Of a stretch of DNA of 35,020 bases, positions 7,517 through 15,356 are shown one piece after another (the stretch's first letter is position 1; every line of letters starts with the position of its first letter). The stretch is from NCBI GenBank assembly GCA_027053355.1, contig JALUDX010000130.1:1-35020 (forward strand), read 5' to 3'. Source of the DNA: Anaerolineales bacterium. GTDB lineage: Bacteria > Chloroflexota > Anaerolineae > Anaerolineales > DRMV01. The notes below the pieces were generated by a model that worked only from the letters and a program-made list of their open reading frames with translations, made no database searches and was not told the DNA's origin. Position numbers and translations under genes: made by a program.

Positions 7517-8542
7517 ATGGGGTGGGATTTCCTGCTGGTTCTGTTATTGGCGGTAGGCTCTGCCCTGTGGTGGGTAGGCGGCCCCTTTGAGCGCCTGCCG
7601 GGATATAGGGCTTGGCTGGAGCATTTGCCTTGGATTTTTGGCCTGTGGGTGGGCCTCTTTGTCTGGAGCGCCCTGCGTGCGGTTATTGCTTGGCGTCGGG
7701 TGCCCCAGGCCGCGCGCTTACGGCTGATTCACGCCTTAGACTCCCAGCACCCTTCGCTACTGGCACAGGCCTGGCGAAGGCTCCGGCAACGGTGGCAGCG
7801 CTGGATGGAGGCCCCTTTTAGCCGGCGTTTGCTTGGCCCGTGGCAAGAAGCCCGCATCCCTGGTGTGGGATACGCTGCTGCGTTGGCCCTCTCTCTGAGC
7901 ATAGGAGGGATGCTGGTGACCTGGCGCCCCGTGTTGGGGGGAACTTCTCTCCTGGTGGTGCTGGGGGGCGGGCGCTGGTGGGTGGGCGTACGCGCTCGCC
8001 AGCAAAAGCAACGATTTCACGAGCAGTTGCCCGATTTTCTGGATCGGGTGGCCGACGCTTTGCAGGCAGGATTTTCATTGCTCCAGGCGCTGAATTTCAT
8101 TGCGCCGAACCTGGCCGAGCCGATACGGTCCGAGGTTTATGCCATCATCCGGCGGATGGAGTGGGCGATTCCCCTGGCTCAAGCGTTTCAACCCACCTAC
8201 CAGCGTTATCCTTCTACAGAGATGCACATGTTGATTCAAGGCTTAAATCTACACCATCGCATTGGCGGAAATATGGTGGAACTTTTGCGCCAGATGAGCA
8301 CTTTGGTCCGTGAGCGGGTCGTGCTGGAAAATGAAATTCGCACCTGGACCGCCCAGAGTCGGCTCTCGGCGTGGGTCATGGTGCTTTTGATGCCAGTCTC
8401 ACTGATCTTGTTGCACTTTTTCCCCACCTATCATCAAATATTGTGGAACACGATGGCAGGCAATCTGGTAGTGGTGTTCGCGATTTTCCTCCAGATTATG
8501 GGCGCGTTGCTGATTCGCCGCTTGCTGCGCGTGGAGTATTAG
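7517..8542 (+). CDS. tadB: TadB-like inner-membrane platform protein (T2SSF domain)
   Basis: The 341-residue protein begins four bases after tadA behind GGAGG. Two N-terminal membrane segments (about 2-22 and 38-58) precede a basic cytoplasmic stretch, another pair of hydrophobic segments near 118-160, then the T2SSF domain (QLPDFLDRVADALQAGFSLLQAL, about 183-205, through RVVLENEIRTWTAQSRLSAWVM, about 275) and two C-terminal membrane segments. It forms the platform with TadC on which TadA acts. Length and order fit TadB. Confidence 0.85.
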   Translation: MGWDFLLVLLLAVGSALWWVGGPFERLPGYRAWLEHLPWIFGLWVGLFVWSALRAVIAWRRVPQAARLRLIHALDSQHPSLLAQAWRRLRQRWQRWMEAPFSRRLLGPWQEARIPGVGYAAALALSLSIGGMLVTWRPVLGGTSLLVVLGGGRWWVGVRARQQKQRFHEQLPDFLDRVADALQAGFSLLQALNFIAPNLAEPIRSEVYAIIRRMEWAIPLAQAFQPTYQRYPSTEMHMLIQGLNLHHRIGGNMVELLRQMSTLVRERVVLENEIRTWTAQSRLSAWVMVLLMPVSLILLHFFPTYHQILWNTMAGNLVVVFAIFLQIMGALLIRRLLRVEY

Positions 8543-8543
8543 G

Positions 8544-9458
8544 ATGAGGTTTTGGATGTTGCTTTTGTCTGCTGCTTTAGGTGGCGCAGTGGCCGCAGTG
8601 GTTTGGGGGCTGTGGGCGGCGGAGTCAGCACAACATATCGTGCGAAGGCGTTGGGTCGACTATAGCGTCTTTGACCGCCGTACAGCCAAAGGAGGAGAAC
8701 GGTCGCCGGGGCGTGCACGTTGGGCCGAAAAGTTCTGGCGCGACCTGCAGCGCCTTCGGGCGCCTTTCTTCGTGGAGCGCCTCCTGCCCGATGCGTTGAT
8801 CGTGGCTGCGGGCTGGCCTCACCCTCCTGAGGCTTACCGCGCTTTAGCGTGGTTACTCCTCCAAGGAGGAGGGTGGCTGGAGGTCTTACTGGTTTTCGCC
8901 AGTCTTAGCGGGCGAATGAAATGGAGCACCTTCTGGCTGGGGAGCACCCTGGTTCTCGTGGCGACAGTGTTGGGCCCCTGGTGGTGGATTCGGCGTTTGA
9001 AACGGCGCCGACAACAACAAATTCGGCGGGCTTTGCCGGATTTTTTGGATATGTTGACCCTGGCCGTAGAGGCGGGGTTGGGCTTTGAGCCGGCTATGAA
9101 ACAAGTGGCGGAACGTTTCCCTGGCCCGTGGGGAAGCGAAATGCAGCGGGCGCTGCAGCAAATCGACCTGGGCGTGCCGCGCGATGAGGCTTTGCGCCAG
9201 GCGGCCGAACGAGTAGACGTGGAAGAAGCCTTGAGTTTTGTGGAGGCTCTGTATCTGGCCCACCGTCTGGGAACGCCCCTAAGCCGCTCGCTACGGATCC
9301 AAAGCCAACTGCTTCGTACACGCCGTCGCCAGCAGGCCCAAATGCTGGCCCATACCGCCCCCGTACGACTGGTTCCTGCCCTGGTATTCTTTTTCCTCCC
9401 CAGCCTGCTTTTGCTCTATTTAGCCCCTCCTCTACTTTTCTTCTTTTTCGGGAGATGA
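8544..9458 (+). CDS. tadC: TadC-like inner-membrane platform protein (T2SSF domain)
   Basis: The 304-residue protein starts one base after the tadB stop. It has an N-terminal membrane segment, a pair of segments near 100-152, the T2SSF domain (ALPDFLDMLTLAVEAGLGFEPAMKQVAERFPG, about 168-200), and a hydrophobic C-terminus ending in a run of Leu/Phe. It is the second platform subunit, paired with TadB. Confidence 0.85.
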   Translation: MRFWMLLLSAALGGAVAAVVWGLWAAESAQHIVRRRWVDYSVFDRRTAKGGERSPGRARWAEKFWRDLQRLRAPFFVERLLPDALIVAAGWPHPPEAYRALAWLLLQGGGWLEVLLVFASLSGRMKWSTFWLGSTLVLVATVLGPWWWIRRLKRRRQQQIRRALPDFLDMLTLAVEAGLGFEPAMKQVAERFPGPWGSEMQRALQQIDLGVPRDEALRQAAERVDVEEALSFVEALYLAHRLGTPLSRSLRIQSQLLRTRRRQQAQMLAHTAPVRLVPALVFFFLPSLLLLYLAPPLLFFFFGR

Positions 9459-9469
9459 TGGTTTTGTAG

Positions 9470-9919
9470 ATGAAGACCTTTTCTCCATACCACAGGGCGA
9501 GCGACAAGGCAAGGCGCCCCAAAGCCCAGGCTTTGGTGGAGTTTGCCGCGGTGTTGCCGCTCTTGCTTTTTATGGCGCTGATGATGCTGGAAACCGGCCG
9601 TTTGGCGTATACCCAGATTGTAGTCACCAATGCGGCCTGGGAAGGGGCTCGCGTTGGCGCTACGCTGGCTCATCCCGAACAAGGAGACGCGGAAATCATG
9701 GGGGCCGTAAGGCAAGCCGCTTATGGTTTGGATGCCAGTCGCCTGAAAATTCAGATTCAACCCACCCAGCACGAATATCCCCGTAATCTTCCGGCTCCTT
9801 ACCCGCGGGGATATCCTTTGAAAGTCAAGGTTACCTACGAGTTGCCTCTGTTCCTCTGGCCAATCACTGTGCCGATAACGGCTCAAGCCACGACCGTGAT
9901 GGAGTATCAGAACCCATGA
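9470..9919 (+). CDS. TadE-like pseudopilin
   Basis: The 149-residue protein has a basic start, then RPKAQALVEFAAVLPLLLFMALMMLETGRLAYTQ, the TadE-like motif: a residue pair for prepilin cleavage, Glu at about +5 of the hydrophobic helix, and one long N-terminal membrane helix. The rest is a small extracytoplasmic domain ending in MEYQNP. In Tad systems TadE and TadF are minor pseudopilins processed by TadV. The next gene overlaps its stop by four bases. No strong ribosome binding site is seen, so translation may be coupled to tadC. Confidence 0.75.
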   Translation: MKTFSPYHRASDKARRPKAQALVEFAAVLPLLLFMALMMLETGRLAYTQIVVTNAAWEGARVGATLAHPEQGDAEIMGAVRQAAYGLDASRLKIQIQPTQHEYPRNLPAPYPRGYPLKVKVTYELPLFLWPITVPITAQATTVMEYQNP

Positions 9920-10500
9920 AGCGTCGGACTCGAGGCCAAGTGTTGGTTATGGTTGTCTTCTTGATTATGGGCATCCTTCTCATGTTTGCCTTAATCGTCG
10001 AGGTCGGTCGGCTCACCCAAACACATGCCCAACTCCAGGGCGTGGCTGACTCGGCGGCTAAGGCGGGAATGATGGCTGTGGCTGACCGAATGGTCACATT
10101 GGCCGCGGCCCAGCAAACCAAAGCAGCAGAATCACCCTGTACCCCTGATGCGGGCTACGGCACGCCCGCGGCCACGTGTACGGCAACGCCACCCCCCGAG
10201 AACGTTCCTGCCTGGCTAGACGATGGGGATCGGGCCACCCTGGTCGCCCCACCTATGCAAACCCAGGTGGCCCAAGCCGTTCGTCGGCAAATGCAGCGCA
10301 ACCTGCCTGCAGAGCACTCGGAAGTTCAGGTGAAAGTACTTTACCCCTACCATTACAACCCTTTGGCCAAAAACCTGCATCTCTGGGTGCAACTCCAACA
10401 ACCCATGAGTTGGTTGTTGGCCCCCTGGCTGGGATGGCATGGCAGCGTCCGCTTGCAAGCCGAATCGGAACAACGCCTACCTCAACGAGGAGAACCATGA
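9916..10500 (+). CDS. TadG-like protein (Flp pilus assembly, TadG N-terminal domain)
   Basis: The 194-residue protein starts RRTRGQVLVMVVFLIMGILLMFALIVEVGRL, the TadG-like N-terminal pattern (basic residues, Gly-Gln, long hydrophobic helix, then an acidic residue), followed by ADSAAKAGMMAVADR, which is also typical. The remainder is a short secreted region. Full TadG has a C-terminal von Willebrand-like domain; it is absent here, so this is a short form. Start and stop both overlap their neighbours by four bases (ATGA), showing tight operon packing. Confidence 0.7.
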   Translation: MKRRTRGQVLVMVVFLIMGILLMFALIVEVGRLTQTHAQLQGVADSAAKAGMMAVADRMVTLAAAQQTKAAESPCTPDAGYGTPAATCTATPPPENVPAWLDDGDRATLVAPPMQTQVAQAVRRQMQRNLPAEHSEVQVKVLYPYHYNPLAKNLHLWVQLQQPMSWLLAPWLGWHGSVRLQAESEQRLPQRGEP

Positions 10501-11156
10501 TGGAATCATTCCCTTCTTCGCCTGCCTCCGAGCCCAGGGCTGAAGAGGGAGCCTTGCCCCTTCCTCTCTGGATTCGGGCAGGACGCTTACTACCCTGGCT
10601 CGTGGGCGCGGGCCTGGTGACCTGGCTGAGTTACCATTGGTTTGTGCCTTTGCCTTTAACCTATGTTGCCATAGGGGCCGTGGTTTTGATTCTCCTCTTT
10701 GGGGTGTGGGGTTCGCGCCGGCCATGGAATATGATCATCCTCCTGGGGCTGGCGGTGAGCATGGGTCTCCTTTGGCGGGCAGAGATGTTCGTCGTGGCTC
10801 AAACCTTCCGCTGGGCTCTTGCATTAAGCCTTGGCACGCTGGTGATAGCCGTTTTGGGGAAACGTTGGCTGTTGAGCCGACCGTGGCGCTGGCTTTTGGC
10901 GCTGGCTGGCGTCGGGTACCTTGCCATTTGGGCTTGGTTCTTGTTCCCTTCTATGGGCAGCCTCACCGGCCGCGAATGGTGGGCAGCCTCTCTTGGGGGA
11001 GGCATGGTGACTTTTTGGGGCCTGCTCATGACCACGACATGGACGGAGTTCCTGTATCAGCCTAAAGAAAACCCCTTGGCTTTGGCTGGGGATTTTTTTA
11101 TCGAATTCTGGGCGTTGATTTGGACCCTTCCCCTGGTGCTGAACATCCTCTACTAA
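10497..11156 (+). CDS. Multi-pass membrane protein of unknown function, end of Tad operon
   Basis: ATG 10497 overlaps the tadG-like stop; the 219-residue product is preferred over the longer open frame, which runs inside the upstream gene. A short acidic, Pro/Ser-rich cytoplasmic N-terminus (about 30 residues) is followed by about seven predicted membrane segments with many Trp and few charged residues. I do not recognise the family and see no prepilin peptidase motif (no GxGD or paired Asp in FGxGDx). Its place at the end of the operon suggests a role with the pilus, but nothing in the sequence proves it. Confidence 0.6.
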   Translation: MMESFPSSPASEPRAEEGALPLPLWIRAGRLLPWLVGAGLVTWLSYHWFVPLPLTYVAIGAVVLILLFGVWGSRRPWNMIILLGLAVSMGLLWRAEMFVVAQTFRWALALSLGTLVIAVLGKRWLLSRPWRWLLALAGVGYLAIWAWFLFPSMGSLTGREWWAASLGGGMVTFWGLLMTTTWTEFLYQPKENPLALAGDFFIEFWALIWTLPLVLNILY

Positions 11157-11431
11157 AGGGGACTTTCACCTTGATGCCCATCAAGCGTTATGGGTTTTGA
11201 TTTGTAATGACCTGCGTGGCGGCAAAACGCCTCTGTGGGTAGTTTTTTGGCGCGCGACGACGAGTCGCCTGTCCTGAGTGCATCGAAGGGCCGTTTTCCA
11301 AAGCGGCGCCAAGGCGCCGCACGCCAAAAAAAAGCGCTGGCAACGGAAAATGCTCTCTGTGTCTTTCGTGTTCTCTGGGTGAGCATTTGCAGGCCTGCAG
11401 CGCTTCTGGGCAGGTAATTGCCTCAACCCAA
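11157..11431. other. Gap between convergent Tad and ileS transcription units
   Basis: No gene is seen. CTTGAT/ATCAAG at 11170-11185 could be a weak terminator for the Tad operon, with a T-rich tail. Further on are dispersed words: CCTGAGTGCATCGAAGGG near 11274, an 8-bp GC hairpin (GCGGCGCC/GGCGCCGC) near 11304-11321, and CTCTGTGTCTTTCGTGTTCTCTG near 11354, related to the interior of the family A elements. Confidence 0.5.
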
Positions 11432-11461
11432 GAAAAAAGCCCCACCGCGAGGGGTGGGGCT
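11432..11461 (-). terminator. Rho-independent terminator of ileS
   Basis: On the minus strand a 9-bp stem AGCCCCACC/GGTGGGGCT is followed by TTTTTTCTTGGG. It begins 27 bases after the ileS stop, a textbook intrinsic terminator. Confidence 0.85.
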
Positions 11462-11487
11462 GGGGCTACCTCGCGGAAGACAAGCGT

Positions 11488-14400
11488 TCAGGCTTTCTGA
11501 ATGCCCAAGGTGACTTTGCCGCCGGCGGCCTGGGTAGTGAAAGCGCCTTCGGGCGGCGCGACCGCGGTCATTTCCACGGCCAGCACTTCGTTCATGATGT
11601 CGTCGCGGTAGGCTTCTACCGCGGCGGTGATGTCTTCCGGCGCCTGGTAGAACAGGCGAATGCGGTCGGAAACTTCCAGCCCGGCTTCTTTGCGGGCGTT
11701 TTGCACCCAGCGCACGAAGTCCCGGGCGAGACCTTCTTGCCGCAGTTCGGGGGTGATTTCGGTATTCAGCGCCGCTAAGTACGCGCCTTCGCTGGCCACG
11801 GTCAGCCCGCCGTGGGCTTCCATGATCACTTCCACCTCGTCGGGCTGGATGTCGTAGGTCTGGCCGTCCACTTCTACGGACACGGGCTCGCCTGCCAGCA
11901 GGCGGCGGGCGGCGGGCTCGGCTTCCAGCGCCAGAATGGCCTGCCGCACTTTCGGGAACAGCCCTTTGTATTTCTGCCCCAGTTGTTTGGGCAACGGCTT
12001 TAGCCGATAGGACACAGCCTCGCTCTGCCCGTGGAGCACGCGCACCTGCTTGACGTTCAACTCGTCGGCTAGCAGGTGGGCGTAACGGGCGATGACATCT
12101 TGCTCGGACGCGCGACCCACGGCAAACGCGGCTTCCTGCAGGGGCTGACGCACCTTGAGACCGGCTTTGTTGCGGGCGGCATGGCCCAGGGAAACCAGTT
12201 TGAGCACCAACGCCATTTCGGCGTTCAGGGTTTCGTCGATGGCGTCGGCGTCGTAGGTCGGCCAGTCGGCTAAGTGGACGGATTCGGGGGCGTTTTCGTC
12301 CACCCCGCGCACCAGGTTTTGGTAGAGTTCCTCGGCCATGAAGGGCATCGCGGGGGCAATCAGTTTGGCGATGGTGGTCAGGGCTTCGTAGAGGGTGCTG
12401 TAGGCGGCTTCCTTGTCGGCATCGGAGGCGCTCTTCCAGAAGCGGCGGCGGCTGCGGCGCAGGTACCAGTTGGAAAGTTGCTCGACGAAGGTTTCTACCG
12501 GGCGGGTGGCGTTGAGGGCGTCGTAGGCTTCGTAGGCTGCGGTGACCTGTTTGGTGAGGGCGTGCAGTTCGGAACGCAGCCAGCGGTCGAGTTCGGTGTA
12601 GGCGGGCTGGGCGTCGGGGGAAGGCGTCCAGCCGTCGAGGTTGGCGTAGGTGGTGAAGAAGGCGTAAACGTTCCACAAAGTGAGCGAGAAGCGGCGCACG
12701 GTGTCGCCCACCAGGTTCAGGGAAAAACGTTTGCTGTCACCCGGCGGGCCAGCGGTGAAGAGATACCAGCGCAGCGCGTCCGCGCCGTGGACGTCGATCA
12801 CTTCCCACGGATCCACCACGTTGCCGCGAGATTTGGACATTTTCTGGCCTTTTTCGTCCAAGATCAGCCCCAGGCAGACCACGTTCTTGAAGGCCACGTC
12901 GTCAAACAGCAGGGTGCTAATGGCGTGGAGGGAATAGAACCAGCCCCGGGTCTGGTCCACGGCTTCGCAGATGTAGTCGGCGGGGTGCTGCTTGGCGAAG
13001 GTTTCCTGATTTTCGAAGGGGTAGTGCCACTGAGCCACCTGCATGGCGCCGGAGTCGAACCAGACGTCGATGAGTTCGGGCACGCGGTGCATTTTGCCGC
13101 CGCATTTGGGGCAGGTGAGGGTCACTTCGTCCACGTAGGGGCGGTGCAGGTCCAGGTCGCTGAGGTCTTTCCCGGCCATTTCGGAAAGTTCGGCCACCGA
13201 GCCTACCGCGTGTTGATGGCCGCACTCGTCGCACTGCCAGACCGGCAGGGGGGTGCCCCAGTAGCGTTCCCGGCCCAAGGCCCAGTCGATGTTGTTTTCC
13301 AGCCAGTTGCCGAAGCGGCCGTGCTTGATGTGCTTGGGCACCCAGTTGATTTTTTCGTTGAGGGCGACCAGGCGGTCTTTTTTGGCGGTGGTGCGGATGT
13401 ACCAGGTGGGACGGGCGTAATAGAGCAGCGGGGTGCCGCAGCGCCAGCAGAAGGGGTAACTGTGGGTGGAGGTTTCCGCGCGGAACATCAGACCCCGCTT
13501 TTGCAGGTCTTCGATGATGAGGGGGTCGGCGTCTTTGAAGAACATGCCGGCCCACGGGCGCACGGCTTCCACAATGGTGCCGTCGGGCTTGACAGTGTTG
13601 ATGACCGGCAGGTCGTATTGCCGCGCCATTTCCATGTCGTCGCCGCCGAAGGCGGGCGCCATGTGCACCAGGCCGGTGCCGTCTTCGGTGGTCACGAAGT
13701 CGGCCAGCACCACGAAGTGCGCCGGTTTGTCGGGCGGCACGAAGGTGAAGAGGGGCTGGTATTTCTTGCCTTTGAGCGCCTTGCCGGGGAATTCGGCCAC
13801 CACCTCTACTTCCTCATCGCGGAAGACCTTTTCCAGCAGGGGGCGGGCCACGATGAGGAATTCTTCGCCGCCGTCGGGCAGGGCGCGGCGGACTTTGACG
13901 TAGGTTACCTTGGGGTGGGCGGCGACAGCCACGTTGGCGGGCAGGGTCCAGGGGGTGGTCGTCCACACCAGCAGGGCGGTGTGCGGCTCGTCTTTCAGCG
14001 GCAGGCGGACGTAGACCGAAGGGTCTTCGGTGTCCTTGTAGCCCTGCGCCACTTCGTGGTCGGCCAAGGGGGTGCCGCAGCGGGGGCAATAGGTGACCAC
14101 CTTGTGGCCGCGGTAGATCAGCCCCTGTTCCCAAAACTGCTTCAAAATCCACCATACGCTTTCGATGTATTCGTTGTAATAGGTGACGTACGCGTGCTTC
14201 AGGTCGACCCAAAAGGCAATGCGCTCGGTCAGGTTTTCCCATTCCTGGATGTATTCGAACACCGATTGGCGGCACAGTTTGTTGAACTCGGCGACGCCGT
14301 AGGCCTCGATCTGGCGCTTGCTGGTGAAGCCGAGTTTTTTCTCGACCTCGATTTCGACGGGCAGGCCGTGGGTATCCCAGCCGCCGCGGCGGATGATGTG

Positions 14401-14634
14401 ATAGCCGCGCATCACCCGATAGCGCAGGAAGATATCTTTGAAGGAACGGGCCAGGACGTGATGCACGCCGGGCTTGCCGTTGGCAGTGGGGGGGCCTTCG
14501 TAGAACACGAATTCCGGGCCGCCGCGGCGGGTTTCTTCGGTTTTCTGGAAGACGCGACGCCGGCGCCAGAATTGGAGGTGGCGTTTTTCCATCTCAGGTA
14601 GACTAACCTGGGGTGAAACGGGTTTGAAGGGCAT
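11488..14634 (-). CDS. ileS: Isoleucyl-tRNA synthetase, type 2, with altered HIGH motif
   Basis: The 1048-residue enzyme charges tRNA-Ile with isoleucine in the cytoplasm and edits valine. PTANGKPGVHHVLARSFKD (about 49-67) is the class I nucleotide-binding signature, but the HxGH motif reads GVHH (56-59). WDTHGLPVE and the CP1 editing domain follow, then zinc-binding CPRCGTPL, CDECGH and CPKCGGKMH sites and GQKMSKSRGN (KMSKS at 598-602). The C-terminal anticodon-binding and extension domains resemble the type 2 (eukaryote-like) group that includes the mupirocin-tolerant enzymes. The start is ATG 14634, preceded by GGAGG. It is governed by the upstream T-box and ends at its own terminator, so it forms a single-gene unit. 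A long open frame on the opposite strand is a composition artefact. Confidence 0.95.
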   Translation of the reverse strand: MPFKPVSPQVSLPEMEKRHLQFWRRRRVFQKTEETRRGGPEFVFYEGPPTANGKPGVHHVLARSFKDIFLRYRVMRGYHIIRRGGWDTHGLPVEIEVEKKLGFTSKRQIEAYGVAEFNKLCRQSVFEYIQEWENLTERIAFWVDLKHAYVTYYNEYIESVWWILKQFWEQGLIYRGHKVVTYCPRCGTPLADHEVAQGYKDTEDPSVYVRLPLKDEPHTALLVWTTTPWTLPANVAVAAHPKVTYVKVRRALPDGGEEFLIVARPLLEKVFRDEEVEVVAEFPGKALKGKKYQPLFTFVPPDKPAHFVVLADFVTTEDGTGLVHMAPAFGGDDMEMARQYDLPVINTVKPDGTIVEAVRPWAGMFFKDADPLIIEDLQKRGLMFRAETSTHSYPFCWRCGTPLLYYARPTWYIRTTAKKDRLVALNEKINWVPKHIKHGRFGNWLENNIDWALGRERYWGTPLPVWQCDECGHQHAVGSVAELSEMAGKDLSDLDLHRPYVDEVTLTCPKCGGKMHRVPELIDVWFDSGAMQVAQWHYPFENQETFAKQHPADYICEAVDQTRGWFYSLHAISTLLFDDVAFKNVVCLGLILDEKGQKMSKSRGNVVDPWEVIDVHGADALRWYLFTAGPPGDSKRFSLNLVGDTVRRFSLTLWNVYAFFTTYANLDGWTPSPDAQPAYTELDRWLRSELHALTKQVTAAYEAYDALNATRPVETFVEQLSNWYLRRSRRRFWKSASDADKEAAYSTLYEALTTIAKLIAPAMPFMAEELYQNLVRGVDENAPESVHLADWPTYDADAIDETLNAEMALVLKLVSLGHAARNKAGLKVRQPLQEAAFAVGRASEQDVIARYAHLLADELNVKQVRVLHGQSEAVSYRLKPLPKQLGQKYKGLFPKVRQAILALEAEPAARRLLAGEPVSVEVDGQTYDIQPDEVEVIMEAHGGLTVASEGAYLAALNTEITPELRQEGLARDFVRWVQNARKEAGLEVSDRIRLFYQAPEDITAAVEAYRDDIMNEVLAVEMTAVAPPEGAFTTQAAGGKVTLGIQKA

Positions 14635-14656
14635 GGGGAAACCTCCGGGGTAATGA

Positions 14657-14687
14657 GGAATTAGGAATTAGGGATTAGGGATTAGGA
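14657..14687. repeat. Short tandem GATTAGG-like repeat
   Basis: About four imperfect copies of a 7-base unit (AATTAGG/GGATTAGG) lie between the T-box terminator and the ileS ribosome binding site. Next to it, 14703-14728 carries CATTCGCAACTCGCCATT; TTCGCAACTCGC recurs at 25767-25778 in another gap. They look like intergenic filler repeats and no function is evident. Confidence 0.6.
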
Positions 14688-14737
14688 GGAGCGGTGCGGT
14701 CATCGTTCGCCATTCGCAACTCGCCATTAACGCATAA

Positions 14738-15026
14738 CGCTCCCGCCCCGTGCAGGGACGAGAGCGCGAAACTCCCGCGGTACCACCCTGGTTCCCGCCG
14801 TGGTTGGCGGGCCCTCGGTCGGGCACGGCCTGGGAAAGCGTATGCCCGCGCCCGGGTAACGGTGGGCGAGGCCGGCGCGCCTACTAAGGGCTCACGCCCC
14901 GTTGGGTTTGCGGCTCCGGAGGGATTTTCGGCCTGCGGCGGCTGTTCGGCTTCCACCATCCCGAACTCGCTGGCAGCCCCGGGCAGGCTTACTCGTCTCC
15001 ATCGACGCCTTTAGGGGGCTTGGGTT
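14738..15026 (-). promoter_or_regulatory. T-box riboswitch, isoleucine specific, controlling ileS
   Basis: Read on the minus strand, Stem I has a lower GGAG/CTCC pairing (14997-15000 with 14918-14921), a specifier loop with AGTA on its 5' side (14990-14993), GCCTGC/GCAGGC above it (14983-14988 with 14931-14936), and an apical part with AGCGAG and GATGGTGGAAG. The 3' side of the specifier loop is CGAAAATCC, placing the Ile codon ATC at 14923-14925. The T-box AGGGTGGTACCGCG is at 14776-14789. A terminator stem (14738-14750 with 14754-14766) follows. Uncharged tRNA-Ile is expected to pair with ATC and the T-box bulge, favouring the antiterminator and read-through into ileS. The T-tract after the stem is weak. 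Confidence 0.92.
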
Positions 15027-15032
15027 GCCCAA

Positions 15033-15061
15033 ATTATGCCACAAAGCAGCGAGAAGGTCAA
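15033..15061 (-). promoter_or_regulatory. Promoter of the T-box-ileS transcript
   Basis: On the minus strand TTGACC (15056-15061), a 17-base spacer and CATAAT (15033-15038) form a good sigma-70 promoter. The predicted start near 15026 lies a few bases before Stem I of the T-box, which supports both assignments. Confidence 0.75.
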
Positions 15062-15096
15062 CCTGTATTGCGCAGCCGCGGAAAGAAGACGCTGAT

Positions 15097-15331
15097 CTAA
15101 CTGTTCAGCCTTTGGGAAACAGCCCACGGATGAACGCGGATAATGGCGGATGGACACGGATTTTAGAGCGCCGACGGCACCAGGAAAGGTGCCTGAGCAA
15201 CCAAGCGCCAAGTAACCAAGCACTATTTCACCCAACCCCTCCCGCCTTCTGTGTTTTCGGTGCCTTCTCTGTGTCTTCTGTGGTTTTCTGTCTGCGTCAT
15301 CTGCAGTGTCTCTTCGAGGCTGAATAGTTGC
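15097..15331. mobile_element. Family A MITE-like element, copy 1
   Basis: Ends are CTAACTGTTCAGCC (15097-15110) and GGCTGAATAGTTGC (15318-15331), inverted repeats of 14 bp with two or three mismatches. The left half has CCACGGATGA and GACACGGATTTTAGAGCGCC, shared with copies at 19422, 27579 and 34728. The right half is rich in CTGTG words. Flanking octamers (ACGCTGAT and CCGCGATT) agree only partly, so any target duplication has eroded. It has no coding capacity and sits between the ileS promoter and the lipoprotein gene. Confidence 0.7.
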
Positions 15332-15356
15332 CCGCGATTGGGCAAAATCGGATTCT

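Noticed and set aside
12274-14601. 775-codon open frame opposite ileS, and similar ones opposite nrdJ and rny
   Set aside because: Composition shadows of GC-rich genes; the products are low-complexity Gly/Val/His-rich and match nothing.
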